Below, piece by piece: positions 30,160-43,700 of a stretch of 64,000 nucleotides of DNA (position 1 is its first letter; every line of letters begins with the position of its first letter). The notes under the pieces were generated by a model. It was given only the letters and a program-made list of their open reading frames with translations, did no database searches and was not told the DNA's origin. The DNA is taken from NCBI RefSeq assembly GCF_000764305.2, contig NW_025946074.1, forward strand, positions 543,152 to 607,151, given 5' to 3'. Origin of the DNA: Hyalella azteca. Its lineage: Eukaryota; Arthropoda; Malacostraca; Amphipoda; Hyalellidae. A program made the position numbers and the translations under genes.

Positions 30160-30680
30160 CTATGCAATGATTGCTCTGAACTTATTGTCACAGTATGATT
30201 GCCTTGAAATGATTGCCATAGAATGATTGACTAGAATGCAGTCTATCATTAGGATGCAAACATTGTGCAGTATCGATTGGTGCTGTAGGGATTGCACAGA
30301 ACGATTGCAAAGCATTGATTGCACTGTTTTGATTTAATTCCTCAGATTTAGATTCAAGTACATTAACGCCGCTGCAATAATTGTACAGCAATTATTGCAC
30401 TTCAGTCCTTTTTCTGCACTGATTGCGCTGCTTAGATTGCCCTGCATAGATTGCGCAGCAGTTATTGCGCTGCATTGGTCGCGATAAATTGATTTCGATG
30501 CCTTGATTGCGATGCATAGATTGCGGAGCAACGAATGCGATGCATAGATCGCGGAGCATCGATTGCTCAGCATTGGGTTACCTGCATTGATTTTCAGGCA
30601 ATGATTGCCGTGCAATGATTGTTCTACAATGATTGCCTTGTAATGATTACTCTGCAAAGATTGTCCTGCCATGCATAGGC
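30160..30680 (+). repeat. Degenerate ~15-bp minisatellite
   Basis: GATTGCACTGCAATGATTGC-like words recur every ~15 bp (ATGATTGCCATAG, GATTGCGCAGCA, GATTGCCGTGCA). Because the period is a multiple of three, it leaves a long open frame on the - strand (30334-30729) with a repetitive peptide. That is not evidence of a gene. Confidence 0.85.
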
Positions 30681-32639
30681 TCGACGCGCAGGTCGTCGGA
30701 GGGAATGTCGTTTTTAGTAACAGTTTCAACTGCAGGTCACCTCGTCATGTCAAGAATACTTATCGAAAGGATTTAATAGCATAGCATGATTCAATTACAA
30801 TAAATAATGAATAGTAGGCCTTGGTTTTGAGGAATTAAGAAACATAGCCAACTAACAAAATGCGGCCTACATAGTACGTTTATTCAAGAGAAAAAAAAAC
30901 TTCAAGCGACTGTTTAATACATGCAAAGATTCGTATACCATCTATTCACTGTACTCAATATTTTAACTCACTCTTAAATCCTGATTTATATTGAAGACAC
31001 TGTAAGTGTGCTTCAGAATATTGTACTAAAGCTGTGAAACCATATTTAAATTCACATTATTTACATTATTTTTACAGTAATAAATGCCAAGAAAATTTAA
31101 TTTCTTCATGGTGAGCTTTTTTCGTTCTACTTGTACAATACAGGCCTCAGGACATAGTACAGTAATTCTGTACTGACCTAGCCTCTAAAACGAGTGATAT
31201 TATTCAAGAATTAACCTTAATCAAAGAAATGTAACGGATTTAGACGATGTTTCTTGGTCGAATTTAGAAAAAATTTTGTATTAAAATAAGTTTGAATTTG
31301 CAAAAAAAATTATCCAAATTGAAAATATGTAATTTAACATACAGATATTTTGTGTCTAGATTGACTAGGAAAATATAGAAATCGTAAGTGCGTGTATAAT
31401 TGAAAATAACATATCTAAAGTTGCCACCTGAAGTCCCGAGAGATAAAGAACTCTTAAAAAAGTAAAAAAAAAACTAAAAATATGAAGAACAAATTTTTTA
31501 GACATGATAAAAATGTGCTGGGGTGGAAAGCAGAGCTGCTGCAAAAACTTGCTTATGGCTCGAATGGGCAGAAGTTGAGAGCCGTCTTCCCTGAGGATCA
31601 TTTCCTTGAAAAAAGTCGCCATCAGCCCCACTGCAGAAATGATATTTTTTCTGAAGCCTTGGGCGAGGTAAAATATGACACCAAGAGAGAAGCTCTAGCA
31701 TAAATTTTGTAGTCCGGGGGTGTAGGCATGTCGAATTTCTATATTTCACAATCCATGCATTTTTCGGCCTAGTTCACCATGCATAGTCAGTTCTGTCTAG
31801 AAGCTACTCAAGTCAGTAACCACCAGACAGAAAAACCGTTGTTAAATTAAAAAAAAATAATCGTCAAATACATTTTGACCCATATTGTTGCAGGCATAAT
31901 ATGTATATTATATAATATTATATATTATATACTATATGTTTGTTAATACTATATAATATTAACAAACATTCTCAGTGACTGATATGAAAGTTCGAAACGA
32001 AATCTTCATGCTGGATATGAATTCTACGCGAATAATAGACAAGAAACTTTTTTGCCCTTAATACTGTCCTCATGTCACTTTTTTACAAGTCAATACTTAT
32101 TTAAAATAGGCCAGGAGTATACGCATTCCCAAGTCGCAAATTAATTGCTGCTAAATTGAAACGAACAAAGTCAATGAACAATACATTCATAAATATTTGC
32201 TCGATGTGTTGCACCAGTGAAATTGGAATATGTGAAAGAAAATAAGAACAAATTTATATTGGATCTTGACTATTCGAAGCTCTATGCAATTCTTAACAAA
32301 AAATGACGTTACGTCTATCAATCAATCCGGATCTGTATCGAACATCTGCCGATTTTTACTGGGCGATTCAGTTAGAGTTTAGTTTTTTCACGTGTCAAGC
32401 ATCTGCACTGCAACTGACAACGCTTCAGAACTCGATGATCATTTCAGGAGTGAAAGATTTCACAAGCTCAACTCGTGTAAACTTTCAAGAAAATGAAGAT
32501 CGGCAGACTTGACGTACAAGTTCTGTGGGAGTTCAAAAGCCCATGCTTTGTTAACAGATCTCGCTCGAGTCTGTCATAACATCTGCTAGAATTTAATTTA
32601 TGTTATTTTTACGAATGAAATCCCTAAATTTAAAACATG
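30681..32639. other. AT-rich region with one AT palindrome
   Basis: No gene supported. At 31943-31971 GTTTGTTAATACTATATAAT continues into ATTAACAAAC, a strong AT-rich palindrome that follows a TATATTATATAATATTATAT run. Confidence 0.5.
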
Positions 32640-32935
32640 GGATGAAAATCAGGACAATCAAACACGGAATAAAAAATCAGACGATGAAACATCAAACTTT
32701 AAACCAGACGATCAAAGGAAATCCGCACGATCAAACGTGAAACTGAAATCCAAGTGAAGAAACGTGAAATGGAAATCCGTATGATCAACGTGTAATGGAA
32801 ATCCATACGATCAAGAGTGAAATAAAAACTCGTATCGTCAAACGTAGAATCTAAATGCTCACGCTCAAACATGAAATGGAGAATCGTAGGATCTCTGATC
32901 AAACGTGAATTAGAAATTTGTACGATCCAAAATCA
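32640..32935 (+). repeat. Degenerate ~30-bp minisatellite, ~9 copies
   Basis: GATCAAACGTGAAATGGAAA plus TCCGTAC-like units recur from about 32650. Spacing and sequence both drift. Confidence 0.85.
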
Positions 32936-35101
32936 AATGGAAACCATTAAGAACGATAAATAAAAATTCAAAGAATCATATACGCTAAGGAAATTTGCAC
33001 TACAATAACCAGCTTTTACGTTTAAATGAATAGATAAAATTTTTCTTGAATAAACTGAAAAAATCCTTTGAAGTTGCCATGACGTATCAACATTTTAACG
33101 GAACTCAAGTATTTTACGCAAAATTGTTATATTGTTATTAGATAAAACGAGAAAATTTTCCACGAACAAAGTAGAAGCACTCGTCCTTGGAATTCATGAT
33201 CGGTTTCGAGAAGCATCTTCCATTACAAGAACGACTGAAGACGTCCGATCTCCTCTTGAAGTGGAGCTAGTCGGATATTTTGAAGCTGCATTACGTTGAC
33301 TTTGATTGATAGCTTTCCCGACCGGCCTTCTCGCCGGCAAGAACAGCCTTGCTTCCAAGGCTAAAATTTGTCCCTGGATAAAATAAAACTTGGAATCGTA
33401 GTTTGGCTTTTATCTCTATAAGGCAGCCAAATAACTTCGTAAATTTTATTATTTACAGAATATTTACATTAGCTGCTGAAAATATTCCGTACAAAGTTCA
33501 TTGATGCCAAAAAAATTATTGCAACGTTTATGCATGATATTAATTATAGTAATAGCATCATATTCAATATTTGTGTTATTTGTCAATATTCAGTGTTGTC
33601 AGTATTAAATGATTCGTGTTGGGTGGGAATTAAAATATGTGTTGTATGGGAAAAATATGCGTCCTAGACCTAAAATGTAAATTTATATTGCATCCTGCAT
33701 TAGCATAAAATCCTACTCCTCGGACGCATGATATTTCATTGTATCAAAATAATACCTCTTTTAAGGCACAGCCGTATGTAAACGTTCGCTAATAACGCAC
33801 AACGAATCGTTATGAAAATATCGCAGTTGCGCCACGAGCACAACAAAAAAGTCACAAAATCGCGCCGGAAAAGCCAGGAGTCGAGGCGACAGGCCTGATA
33901 TATTATTCATTGGGCCGCTGCGAGCGAGCCTTTGAAGTAGCGTTCCATTTCAATGCCAATTTGATTTTGCTACACGAATGGTTAAACTGAAGGAAGATCT
34001 GTTCTTACAATCTACGATCGGAATGATTTAAAGTGGCCGTCTGGAGCCAAACGGTTGCTGCTGGTGAGTAATGATAAATGATGAATCAGACGAGCTAAAA
34101 CTTTTTAATTTTATATGAAATTTAAATGTATGGTTTGGCGCAAAATTCACGAAATTTGATTTTCTTTGGGAAAAATGAAAAATCGTCTCAATCCCATATT
34201 ATTTACATTTACCTTTTAGATTCTTGACAAAAAATTATTCAGAAATTTTTGCACTTTTAAATATTCTTCCAAATTTTATTACTTAGGTAATAAAATTCTA
34301 AAAATTCAGAACATCGCATAATACAGTAGTATCATGGATTCTTATTGAGAATTAAGCAACTTTCATCACTTACCTTTAATCACCAATTGACAGATTTCAT
34401 TTTATATGCACTGTTTAAACATTGATTGTAGATTTTTAAGGTGTACAAAACAACTAAAATACAAATTGCATATCAAATATTCCAGTTAAGAACAGATAAA
34501 CAAAAACTAAAAACACACATCGCCATCTGACACAAGCGTCGAAAATAGACCAGAGAATTCTTGTTGATCTTGGGCACTACGCTCCTCGATACGCGCACGC
34601 ATTTAATGGCCTTTAGAGATGCATTACGACCACGACGGTCATCCAGTATCGGCTTATTGACTTCGCTTTCAGTTAAAAGACACTTGAGCCCATAAAGATG
34701 CCTCAGCAAGCGCTTATCTCTTTTAAATTAACAGTGAATAACGCGCAGTTAATGGTTATTCAAGAACTATGTGCTTTACCATGAATTTATACATTTTTAA
34801 CCACATTTTTTAAGAATTCGTGTAGCTTAAAATGAACAGGCTCATTGAATCGATTACAAGTAATGTACTTTTCCATGAAACCTCTTTAGAAAAAATGCAA
34901 AATTTTTTACGACACATTAATTTTCTCATCTATTCTTTCCTACGAAGATTAACTATTGCTTCAAACATTTTATTTTGGCCAATAATTTCAAGAAAAAAAA
35001 ACAGAAATTTTACTATACGAAAATTTTTCTATAATTAGAGTTTCATAGTGCATTAATTCATAATAAACATCGGGCTTAACAATTCCAAAGGCGATTTCTT
35101 A
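32936..35101. other. AT-rich region, no gene supported
   Basis: A GC-richer patch at 33290-33365 is open on the - strand for about 23 codons. It has no usable splice context. Nothing else was seen. Confidence 0.4.
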
Positions 35102-35242
35102 TCATGAATGATTGCTCCGGACTTCTTTCACCAACGTCGGACGTGGCATGCGCTGAAATTTGTAGATGAAAGCCTGGCGGCATTCATCATGGCATTCAAT
35201 TTTATGATAGGCCTCTGAGCCAAGACCAAGGTAGGCCTCGAA
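35102..35242 (-). other. Exon-like island on - strand (candidate exon)
   Basis: On the - strand TTTTCTCTTATTTCAG, an excellent acceptor, is followed by an open frame of 46 codons: FEAYLGLGSEAYHKIECHDE, then CRQAFIYKFQRMPRPTLVKE and a short tail to TGA at 35102-35104. A possible donor TTG|GTGAAA lies near the end. The peptide reads like a real protein, but I do not recognise it and found no partner exon that I can join in phase. Confidence 0.3.
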
Positions 35243-35672
35243 CTGAAATAAGAGAAAAGCCACATTTGCATAATAATAAGCGCAATAGAGGACGCAAATA
35301 GCAGCCGGCTTAAACCTCCATTGAAAAGAATACTTTGCGTCGGTGGAGCTTGGTTGCTTCATGAATAAGAAATGTCGCGCCAGAATCTCGAACTTTTTTC
35401 TGAAACTACAAGGTGCTTAAATTCGCATCCATTCCGCAGGCAGTATTTGGCTCTCCTAGTTTAAAAAAATATGTGATTGGCGCAATAACTAGGCAGTACA
35501 GCTGCTTGTGATAATTAATGTTCACTCTATATAATTAGAATGGAGAATAAGAAATTATCGTTATAAATAATATTTATTTGAGACGTTGTAAAACTTCATT
35601 GAAGCGAAGTGCCTTAAATAACAACGAATTAAATTTCACTAGGAATTCATCCACACGATTGAAATATCTTAG

Positions 35673-36185
35673 CCCATTAATGCCGAGAATTAGTTTTGAA
35701 TTATTTTCTAATTTCCTGTGAGAATATTATCACTTGTGACGGTGTGACTAAAAAATATGTTTAAATGTTTATTTTTCGCTGTAGATGAAAAATTATAGCT
35801 TGGTCCCATTTGGAGCCGGGCTACATATTTCATGATCCGAATAACTTTAGAAACATTGTATCACGTAATACCATATACAGCATTAAAATTACTCACTTTA
35901 TAGCAAAAATTCTGCATTTAACTCAAAAATAATATATTTTTAGAACAAATTACTTACTTTTCTCTGCTATGATATCAAACCGTCTTGTCTGACACCTGGT
36001 TATAGTAATCTTTGAATGTTAACTGAAAAGAGAGTGGTCGGCGCAGCATAACCAAAATTTGCCAGAACATGTACAAGATGTGTATCAGACCTACGCATCC
36101 ACTTGTATATTTATTTGATCTTACAATTTTATTTTGAATCCGTTTTTCTCCGCGGTTCCAAATGGCACCGCTCGGCATTAATGGG
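35673..36185. mobile_element. piggyBac-like MITE, 513 bp
   Basis: The terminal inverted repeat CCCATTAATGCCGAG at 35673-35687 has its exact complement at 36171-36185. The flanks are TTAG on the left and TTAA on the right, a decayed TTAA target duplication. CCC...GGG ends next to TTAA are the hallmark of piggyBac-type elements. The inside is AT-rich with no transposase of useful length, so it is a non-autonomous copy. Confidence 0.8.
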
Positions 36186-36917
36186 TTAAGCATCACGTGG
36201 ATCATAGACGAGGATTAAATAACAATAAATCGAATTAATAAACAACAATAATCACCTGAAATTTGTAAAATTATCTTCGTAACATGAAGTCCTCAACTCC
36301 GAATAGAAAACCGAATAAAATAAATAAATAAATAAATAAAAATTTAATCAACTGTTTGGAATGGATGTTTATAAGTAGATTAGCAAGAATTCTATCTAAA
36401 AACGTAATGAGTTTCCAGTATTTTTATTTGTACCTAATTAGCAATCGAATAGACGGTATAAAAAATCTTTCTCACCGATCGAGTGATGAAAATTTTTCAA
36501 TTTTTCTTGAACATTAAAAAAATACATTTAACATTTTCTTGAACATTAAAAAAAATGCTTCAGTAAAAAAATGAAAGAACTGGCATTCAGAATAATGCAG
36601 AACGATAGTTTTTCATACTAGTTTTAGTATAAATATTAAAAATTCATAAGGTCTGATTTGACCTAAATTCTACTAAATTTGCACAGACATTGGTTCAAGC
36701 TCTTGTCACTCTTAGGATTTCAATGTACGTTTTCTAAAGGAGTAGGTAACAATAAAAAACACTCATGAAAGACAATATTCTTAAAGTGATGTCAAACAAA
36801 CTTTAACTTCTGTGCTGCATTAATCTCAATCAATTCTTCTATTAAAATATTTGCTTTTAATCATGTATTGTACATAGGTCTAAGCGATTTTCTATAATGT
36901 CTCCCACCTACAATATA
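36186..36917. other. AT-rich region
   Basis: Contains an AATAAATAAATAAATAAATA microsatellite near 36320-36340. Otherwise nothing was seen. Confidence 0.5.
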
Positions 36918-37270
36918 CAGTGGGGGGAAATAAATATTCGTACACTTGAAAAATCGTATTTTAATGTATGTAAGTACACAAGCTTAACAGGAAAAGTGAT
37001 TTAAATTATGTATAGAGACGCATAGTATTCAAAAATACTATCAAAAGAAATTAAATCTCAATGCAACAAAATACAATGCAACATGTTCACTTTTCGGGTG
37101 AAAAAAGTATTCGTACAAAACAATAAATCCGCATTATTTTAATTTAATACTTGGTTGAATACCAATGCGTCTCTATACATAATTTAAATCACTTTTCCTG
37201 TTAAGTTTGTGTACTTACATACATTAAAATACGATTTTTCAAGTGTACGAATATTTATTTCCCCCCACTG
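36918..37270. mobile_element. Tc1/mariner-type MITE, 353 bp
   Basis: Ends CAGTGGGGGGAAATAAATAT and its complement, inside a TA target duplication (36916-36917 and 37271-37272). The inverted repeats are about 105 bp (36918-37024 and 37165-37270), nearly identical. The central ~140 bp includes TTTAATACTTGGTTGAATAC, resembling the region just after the transposase stop in Tc1-like elements. It is therefore probably a deletion derivative of a larger element. Confidence 0.9.
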
Positions 37271-40174
37271 TATTTCAGGACGTGAGTTCTTCAGTTCGTG
37301 ATGTTGTGCCTCACTTTGAGATCATTTATATCATCGTCGCATATGTCTGCTTTTCCATTAAATAAATACAACACTCGTTATTAATTTGTAGTTCATGAAT
37401 TAGAATGGTGGACAGGCTATGATGTTTTTGTACTAGAAACCTATAAATATCCGTTCATTCCTCCAATATAAGCTGGGTCAGCCTACAGCGACGAATTAAC
37501 TTGCCACTTTGGGTTGCCCTGCCACGCCAGGTTAACCTTGTTCGCCTCTTTGAGAATCGCGCAGTTTCCGATCAACGTCAGGTCACCCTTATATTAATAT
37601 CTAATGCCGTCAACGATAATTAAGCAAGACGCCAAATCTTATATTTTCAATTATGTCCAATTATTGATGCCAACGATGCCAGTTTACATCAATGAGCGCT
37701 TGTGATATTTCGATTTTTGAACGCATACCTCCTATACGAATCATCGTTCCTCCGAATTTTCCTTCAATACCGAGGATCGCAACCACGTCTCGTAACTCCA
37801 AGCTCTACAGTCAACGCATGTACGTTACGCAAGTGTCGCCTATATATATAGAACGCTGCAGATCAAGGCGAATGAATCCTTAACAAAGCGCTGGATGGCA
37901 AGAGGGGACGACTGTGTTCAGAGGAAGCTCGTCAGAAGTTAGTAGCTTGTTTGGATCACTTGTCCGACTATTGTTTGTGTGGTGTGGGTGAGGAATAGCG
38001 GCTCCCTGTGAGAACTTTCCGTGGATTATCGAAGGCCGCCTTGAGAAAAAATTCAGACCGAACAACTTGCACCACTAATAGTGATCAAAATTGAACTAGG
38101 TAAGTTCCATAAAAAACAAGTCCCATAGAAGAAAAATTCGAAAAACTATTGGTGCTCAACTATTTCCAAATAAGAATATAAATACTTTTTTTTGCAAATT
38201 TATCAAATTCTAGTTATCGTTATTATCGACTGATTTTATCAATAATGAATGATTCGGCTTAAGTATTTGTTTCAATCTTTTAATCGGTACTAAGCAACTA
38301 CTGGCAGAGATTAGACATAATAATGTGGCATAGTCTACGGCGGTCTAGTTGAAGATTTAAATAACTTCTATTTTATTGGTTTCGATTATAATTATTAACC
38401 GAGCAAATTTAGGTGAATTTTCTGATCTAAGAGCAAGAAAAAGCTTGCAGATAAAAAATAATCAGAGCTTAGTTAATCTAAAGGCTAAATATTATTTTTT
38501 GATTTGGATATGTAATTTCATTAGTTTACATTTAAATGTTTGCAACAGTACACCAAAATCATTGAGTCAAGTACAGTACACCGCTATGAAACAGTACACC
38601 AGTATTTTTAGAAATTAAATTCTTATAAAATAAATTTCTCATTGAACTGCCCTTTTAATGACGAAAAAAAAGAGAGATGAAAAACGTCCGAAAGTTATAA
38701 CGTGTTTTCCTCCAAATTCCCAAAAATTACAACGTCATAAATTAATAGGAAGTTTCACCAGATTGTCAGCGACTCAAAGCGATTAAGGAACTTTAATATT
38801 AAGACGGCAAAATCTGCTCAGGGTCTTCTACTCAACTAAATCTTCAATTTTGCTTAAGAAGCAAGGCCGTTCGTAATCAAATTCATCCTAACTCCAAATA
38901 CTTAGAATTGTCGGTCGGTCATTGTCGGTCGGTCACGAAGACGTACTTTTATAACGTAGAAATCGTGGTTCCCATGGGTCACAAGTCAAGTAAACTGCAT
39001 TAAGATTGTGAGTTTATTATTTATTTATAAGCAAGAAGGGGGAAACTGAAGTCTGCAATGGTAACGGTGAGGGTGGAAATGCAATTCTTCTCTCTATGGG
39101 GAAATATTCAAGAGGCAAAAGTTGAAAGTGCATCCAGGACATAAAGCTTTGAACTTCCTTATAGCAAAGCTGCATTACATAATAAAGTTTAGCACGTGAC
39201 AAAGAAAAATGTAACATCCGATCAAAAATGTAACATCCGATCAATGTGTTATTATTATAAAAAAAATCTGCATGTATGCCTGAAATTAATTTTAATTAAC
39301 TGATTAATTAAGGATGATTTAGGAAATGAATTCCATAGTAGAAAGCATATGTAAGTGCCAGAAGTTCTAAAAATCAGAATACATATTAAATTTGTTTATT
39401 CGTTTCAAAGAATATCGATGTTTCATGGGGAACAGATTGAGCTGCATATAAATGACGGCATGTAAAGAAATACCGTATCACATATTTGTACGCCTAATAA
39501 CAGCGTTTCTCAAAATTCTTACGTTAAAAAACAAAAATACAGTGCCTCGATAAAATAGAAAATAATATTGAGTTCCCACTGAAGATTCCACAAAAGAAGG
39601 TAGCTAAGTTGCACAAGATTGCAACACAAACTCTCTCCTCATGTGGAACGTACTCGTAAAGTTAGGTGCAATAGCGCTACAGCTTTGGCTGCCGTCATCA
39701 TGAAGCCACTGAGTCACATTCTCGGGATGGAAGTGCATGAACTTCACTGAAATGTCACCGAAACAAAACCAAGATCGCAGCCTTCGTCGTCGGTCTTGGA
39801 AACTTTCATAGAACTTTGGCCGTTTTGAGAGGCTAATAAATCGTATATATACGAAAGAAAGATGCATGGAAGTACTTACTTCGGCTGCGGACCACAGTTT
39901 TACTTATGAAAGTTAAATTGCATCCAGGAATTCAAAACAATTTTTAAAGTCATCCCTTAGTCGACTTTTTTGATTTGGTAATCTACTCAGTCTCTGATGA
40001 CTCTGATGGTCATTTGGAAAAATTTAAATGCGTCGACTACTCTAATCGCATCACATTATAAGAATTACGAAAAAACACCATTTAGACATCTAAGATGATT
40101 TTATTCATATATCAAGACAAGAAGGCAGTTATAAATGAAACTAGTTTCGAAGCTTCGTATTGCACAATTATTTA
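37271..40174. other. Mostly AT-rich; two small exon-like islands on - strand
   Basis: Island 1 (37483-37587, -) follows AATATAAG and reads GDLTLIGNCAILKEANKVNL, then AWQGNPKWQVNSSL to a stop. Island 2 (39604-39746, -) follows TTTCGGTGACATTTCAG and reads KFMHFHPENVTQWLHDDGSQ, then SCSAIAPNFTSTFHMRREF to a stop. A strong donor-like CCGAA|GTAAGT lies on the - strand near 39878. None could be joined into a gene. The rest shows nothing. Confidence 0.25.
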
Positions 40175-40760
40175 GCGAGGAGACTGAAAACCTACTCTCA
40201 CAAGGACAGAAAGATTCCCATTTCCGATGACCCTAAGATTCCCATCCACGCTGACCACACGAGAAATTCCCGCCGAAGAACCCTTGAGATTCAGGTAAGG
40301 GCAGATCCCGTAATCCCGGCCGGAATAGTCGTTGAGGTCAGCCAAAGAAAAGACCAGGCCGTTTCGGCCGCCGGCTGCGCGATTCGCAAGCAGGCACAAA
40401 TCTGACGATCATTTCCTGGGCAAGGTTCCCAACACGTATAAGTCTGGTCATAATTCTCGAGGCGCTCTGGAAACTCTTCACAAAGTTTGCAGGTAATCCG
40501 AACACTGCCTGGGGCAACAAAGCCATACTGTGTAGGCTGAGAGCCTCTAATCGTACATAATTGCTCTATTATTTTGCCAGGCTGGCAGTATTGACGTCTT
40601 CCTTTGGTTCGATGAAAAAGAGGGCAATAACTTGGACGCGCGAGGCGGTCGCATCGTAAACCCGCTGGCTGACAGAGATACGGGTCTTGTTAGGGCCGCC
40701 TGCCCGGCACACTCGCTGGCCTCGCACGCCACATTACGGGTAGAAACGCACGTTCTTGTG
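40175..40760 (+). other. GC-rich exon-like island with an 88-bp candidate intron
   Basis: This stretch is clearly GC-richer than its surroundings, as the proven exons are. On the + strand TTTGCAG|GTAATC at 40493 and TATTATTTTGCCAG at 40580 would frame an 88-bp intron. A strong donor ATTCAG|GTAAGG lies near 40295. Downstream of 40580 a frame reads AGSIDVFLWFDEKEGNNLDA, then RGGRIVNPLADRDTGLVRAA. Upstream a frame reads DDHFLGKVPNTYKSGHNSRG. These two frames do not join in phase across the intron. The - strand is also open over most of the island. Strand, frame and identity stay unresolved; a broken gene is possible. Confidence 0.35.
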
Positions 40761-43700
40761 GTTGCTTTCCCTAAATCAGGAGTCGGAATGTTTTTACGGC
40801 CTGTCGACTCCTTTATTTACGTGCTTATACTGCTTCTATACACACATACACACACATATATATAAATAGGTAAAAATATATCATGACCGCGGTCACTGAG
40901 TTGAAAGCTATTGTTCAAGATTATTTGGTTAAATAATATATTTATGTTGAGGTTTTTACTTTGTACTTTGTACAATAAACGTTGATCGAATTTTCAAATT
41001 CTCTATCTAAAAGAAAAAAGCCTAATGACATTCTTCTAAATCCATGAATTTATCTAACCCTTCAGTTCTGTCGTCAACCCCTAAGGCTGACCCCTAGTCT
41101 AACATGACATGCTTTTGTTGAATCAAAACAAATTCTATATACATTTGACGACGAGTTTTTCAACGTGTACGGAAAGAATCAAATACGAAAGACGAATTTA
41201 TGCGTAGAAGAATTTACAGTCATTAACATTGGCGAATTTTCAAGTAAGGTTCCAGCTATTAGCCAAGACGATATTCAAATTAACAATTATCACAAAAACC
41301 TCAATTCTTTAGACATCAAAAATCTAATTTATTGGCTTTTTTATGCTTCTGGAAATAGATAGCATTGCCTAATTCTGATATTTTACTGGGGATTAGAAAT
41401 TAAAACTGTTTAACCAGATAAAAGATTGGCAATGATAGTAATCAGAGAGCTCTGCAAGTTGATAAATGAATAGGGAAGGTAGGATTCTTCGATACCGTGA
41501 ATCAGATAATTTATTTGGAATGGTTGAAAATTGTGACGATTTTCTGAGACATGCATTTATCTTAAGCCAGTTATGATAATTTAATTTAATCGCTACTCGA
41601 TTCGGTCGTAATCGATGATAATTAGCAGTGAGAGATTTTCAAATTAACCAGATTTAATTATTCAAATAGATCATCTCCCGGTAAATCTAGTGCACAAACC
41701 TGGCACTCAAATTTATTTTGCACTTAAAGAAAATATATTTCGGCATGCTTCAAGTTTTATTCCTTAACAAATATTCTGGCTTAGATGAGCGGGCAGATGC
41801 AAGCAACTCCATCACAACATTTGTTGAATTTCTTTGATCTTTCAAGGCAAATAAAACTCATGCCGATATCTGTTTAGTAATAATCACTTGGAGTAACTCC
41901 AGAGAGTTCATGCAAATTGGTTGAACGCTCGCTCGTTAAAGTTTAGAATTTTTATCAAAACTTTATCAAATCTCCTGGATTTACATCCGAAACTTAGAGC
42001 GCAAAATGTCGTTACTATAGCCTATGAAATGAAGCGTCTGGGGCCTTAACTTTCAGTTGTTCTTCCTGGCGAGGGAAATGATAAGATATTCTGGACTACT
42101 GTTTATAATACTATTTAGACCAAGACTGCTATTATTAACTCTGAGTGGAGAAAAATGCCAACACTCTTTTCATTTACTAATTCATTACATGAAATTTATA
42201 AACTATATTCGCTGTACGCGAATATGGGCTAGACTATATTCTAGTTCTAATTTCGTCTAGTATATAGACTATATTCGCTGTTCGCGCTATATTCGCTGAC
42301 GTCGTTTACTAAATGTCATGTACTGAATGTCGAACGAATGAAGCGCTTGTATAATTTAATTACTGGCGTGACATCAAAGCGAAAATGACGCCCTCAAAGT
42401 TCATTTTTTAATTTCATAAATATAATACAGTACATCGGGAATGCCCCTTTATCATTTAACATATTAGAAGTCACGTGCATAACGATATATTTTTTAAATT
42501 TCTTTACTGTTAGTTTGTTTCAACTCAAAATGTTCAACAGAAACAATATAACATCGAACTGAAAGTGATGGATGGATCATAATCCAGCGCTCGCATGCGA
42601 AAAATGACAACTTTAATAAAATTTTGCGTAGCGACCCATCCAGGTGGCCTAAGCCCAGCCGTAATACCACACAATGTGAGTAATACCGGCCGAAGGTGCG
42701 ACCTGACCCATCATTTGAGTACATCTATCTTGTGCTAACTACATACATGTACTCAGCTCACCGGTCACTACCGTCATCACGGCAAAGCTGCTGTGTACTC
42801 TTCGTAATTCACGCTCTGCGCTGCTACTACATCCGTCATGAAGCACGTAATGAATGGACCTAATATCACTCCCGCTACAACTGATGACACTTTCAGTCCG
42901 GTAATGGATTTCAGGCGGCACGAAGCTCTAAAACTCTACAAATTATAAAGGGGCTCTGATCATGCCAGTTAGCAAATAGCGTTAATTCAAGTCCAAAATA
43001 TCACCTCACCCAAAGTTTGGGATGGTTTTTACTCGGTAAAAACTAAACCAGAGACATGGAAACCTAGTGAACTTTTAGTCTTCACTAAAGACCTGCAGGA
43101 GAGGTGGGATGGTTTTGAAAACCGCTCAAAAATTAATCTAATTAATTAATAAAGATCATTTCAATTAATTAATCTAAGATCATTTCTCCATACATTATTT
43201 TAAATTTTTATGGTATTGAAAACTGTTCAAAAAAAGTATCTTATTCAAAATTATTTCTCCATACATAATTGTAATTTTTTACGGTTTTCAAAACTGTTGA
43301 AAAAGTTTAATTTTATTCATGATCATTTTCCCATACATAGTTTACCATACATAATTAATCGCAATAATGCAACCCTAAACATCATCGACTAGTAGTCTCT
43401 CTCTGCGACGTTAAATCATTACGCTTGTTCGAAAGTTCGTAGTGAATATTTAACGTTCCAACCGTCCGACGTGTCCCTGCAGGCGACGCCATGCATGACT
43501 GAGTAATTGCATTAACAATTAAATAAATAGCACGTGAACACATCTCTACAGCCAATTACTGGCTTGACAATATATAGTTATAGTCAAGAAACTAAGTCTT
43601 CAACACATCACACTACAGCCGGCAACTTCTATAAATTTCTCTCTGAAAAAAAAAATGAAAAAATCTAGCGTGGTAATCATGGTCAACATTCGAATGGAGA

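Noticed and set aside
30334..30729. 131-codon open frame on the - strand
   Set aside because: The 15-bp period keeps the frame open; the peptide is a repeat translation.
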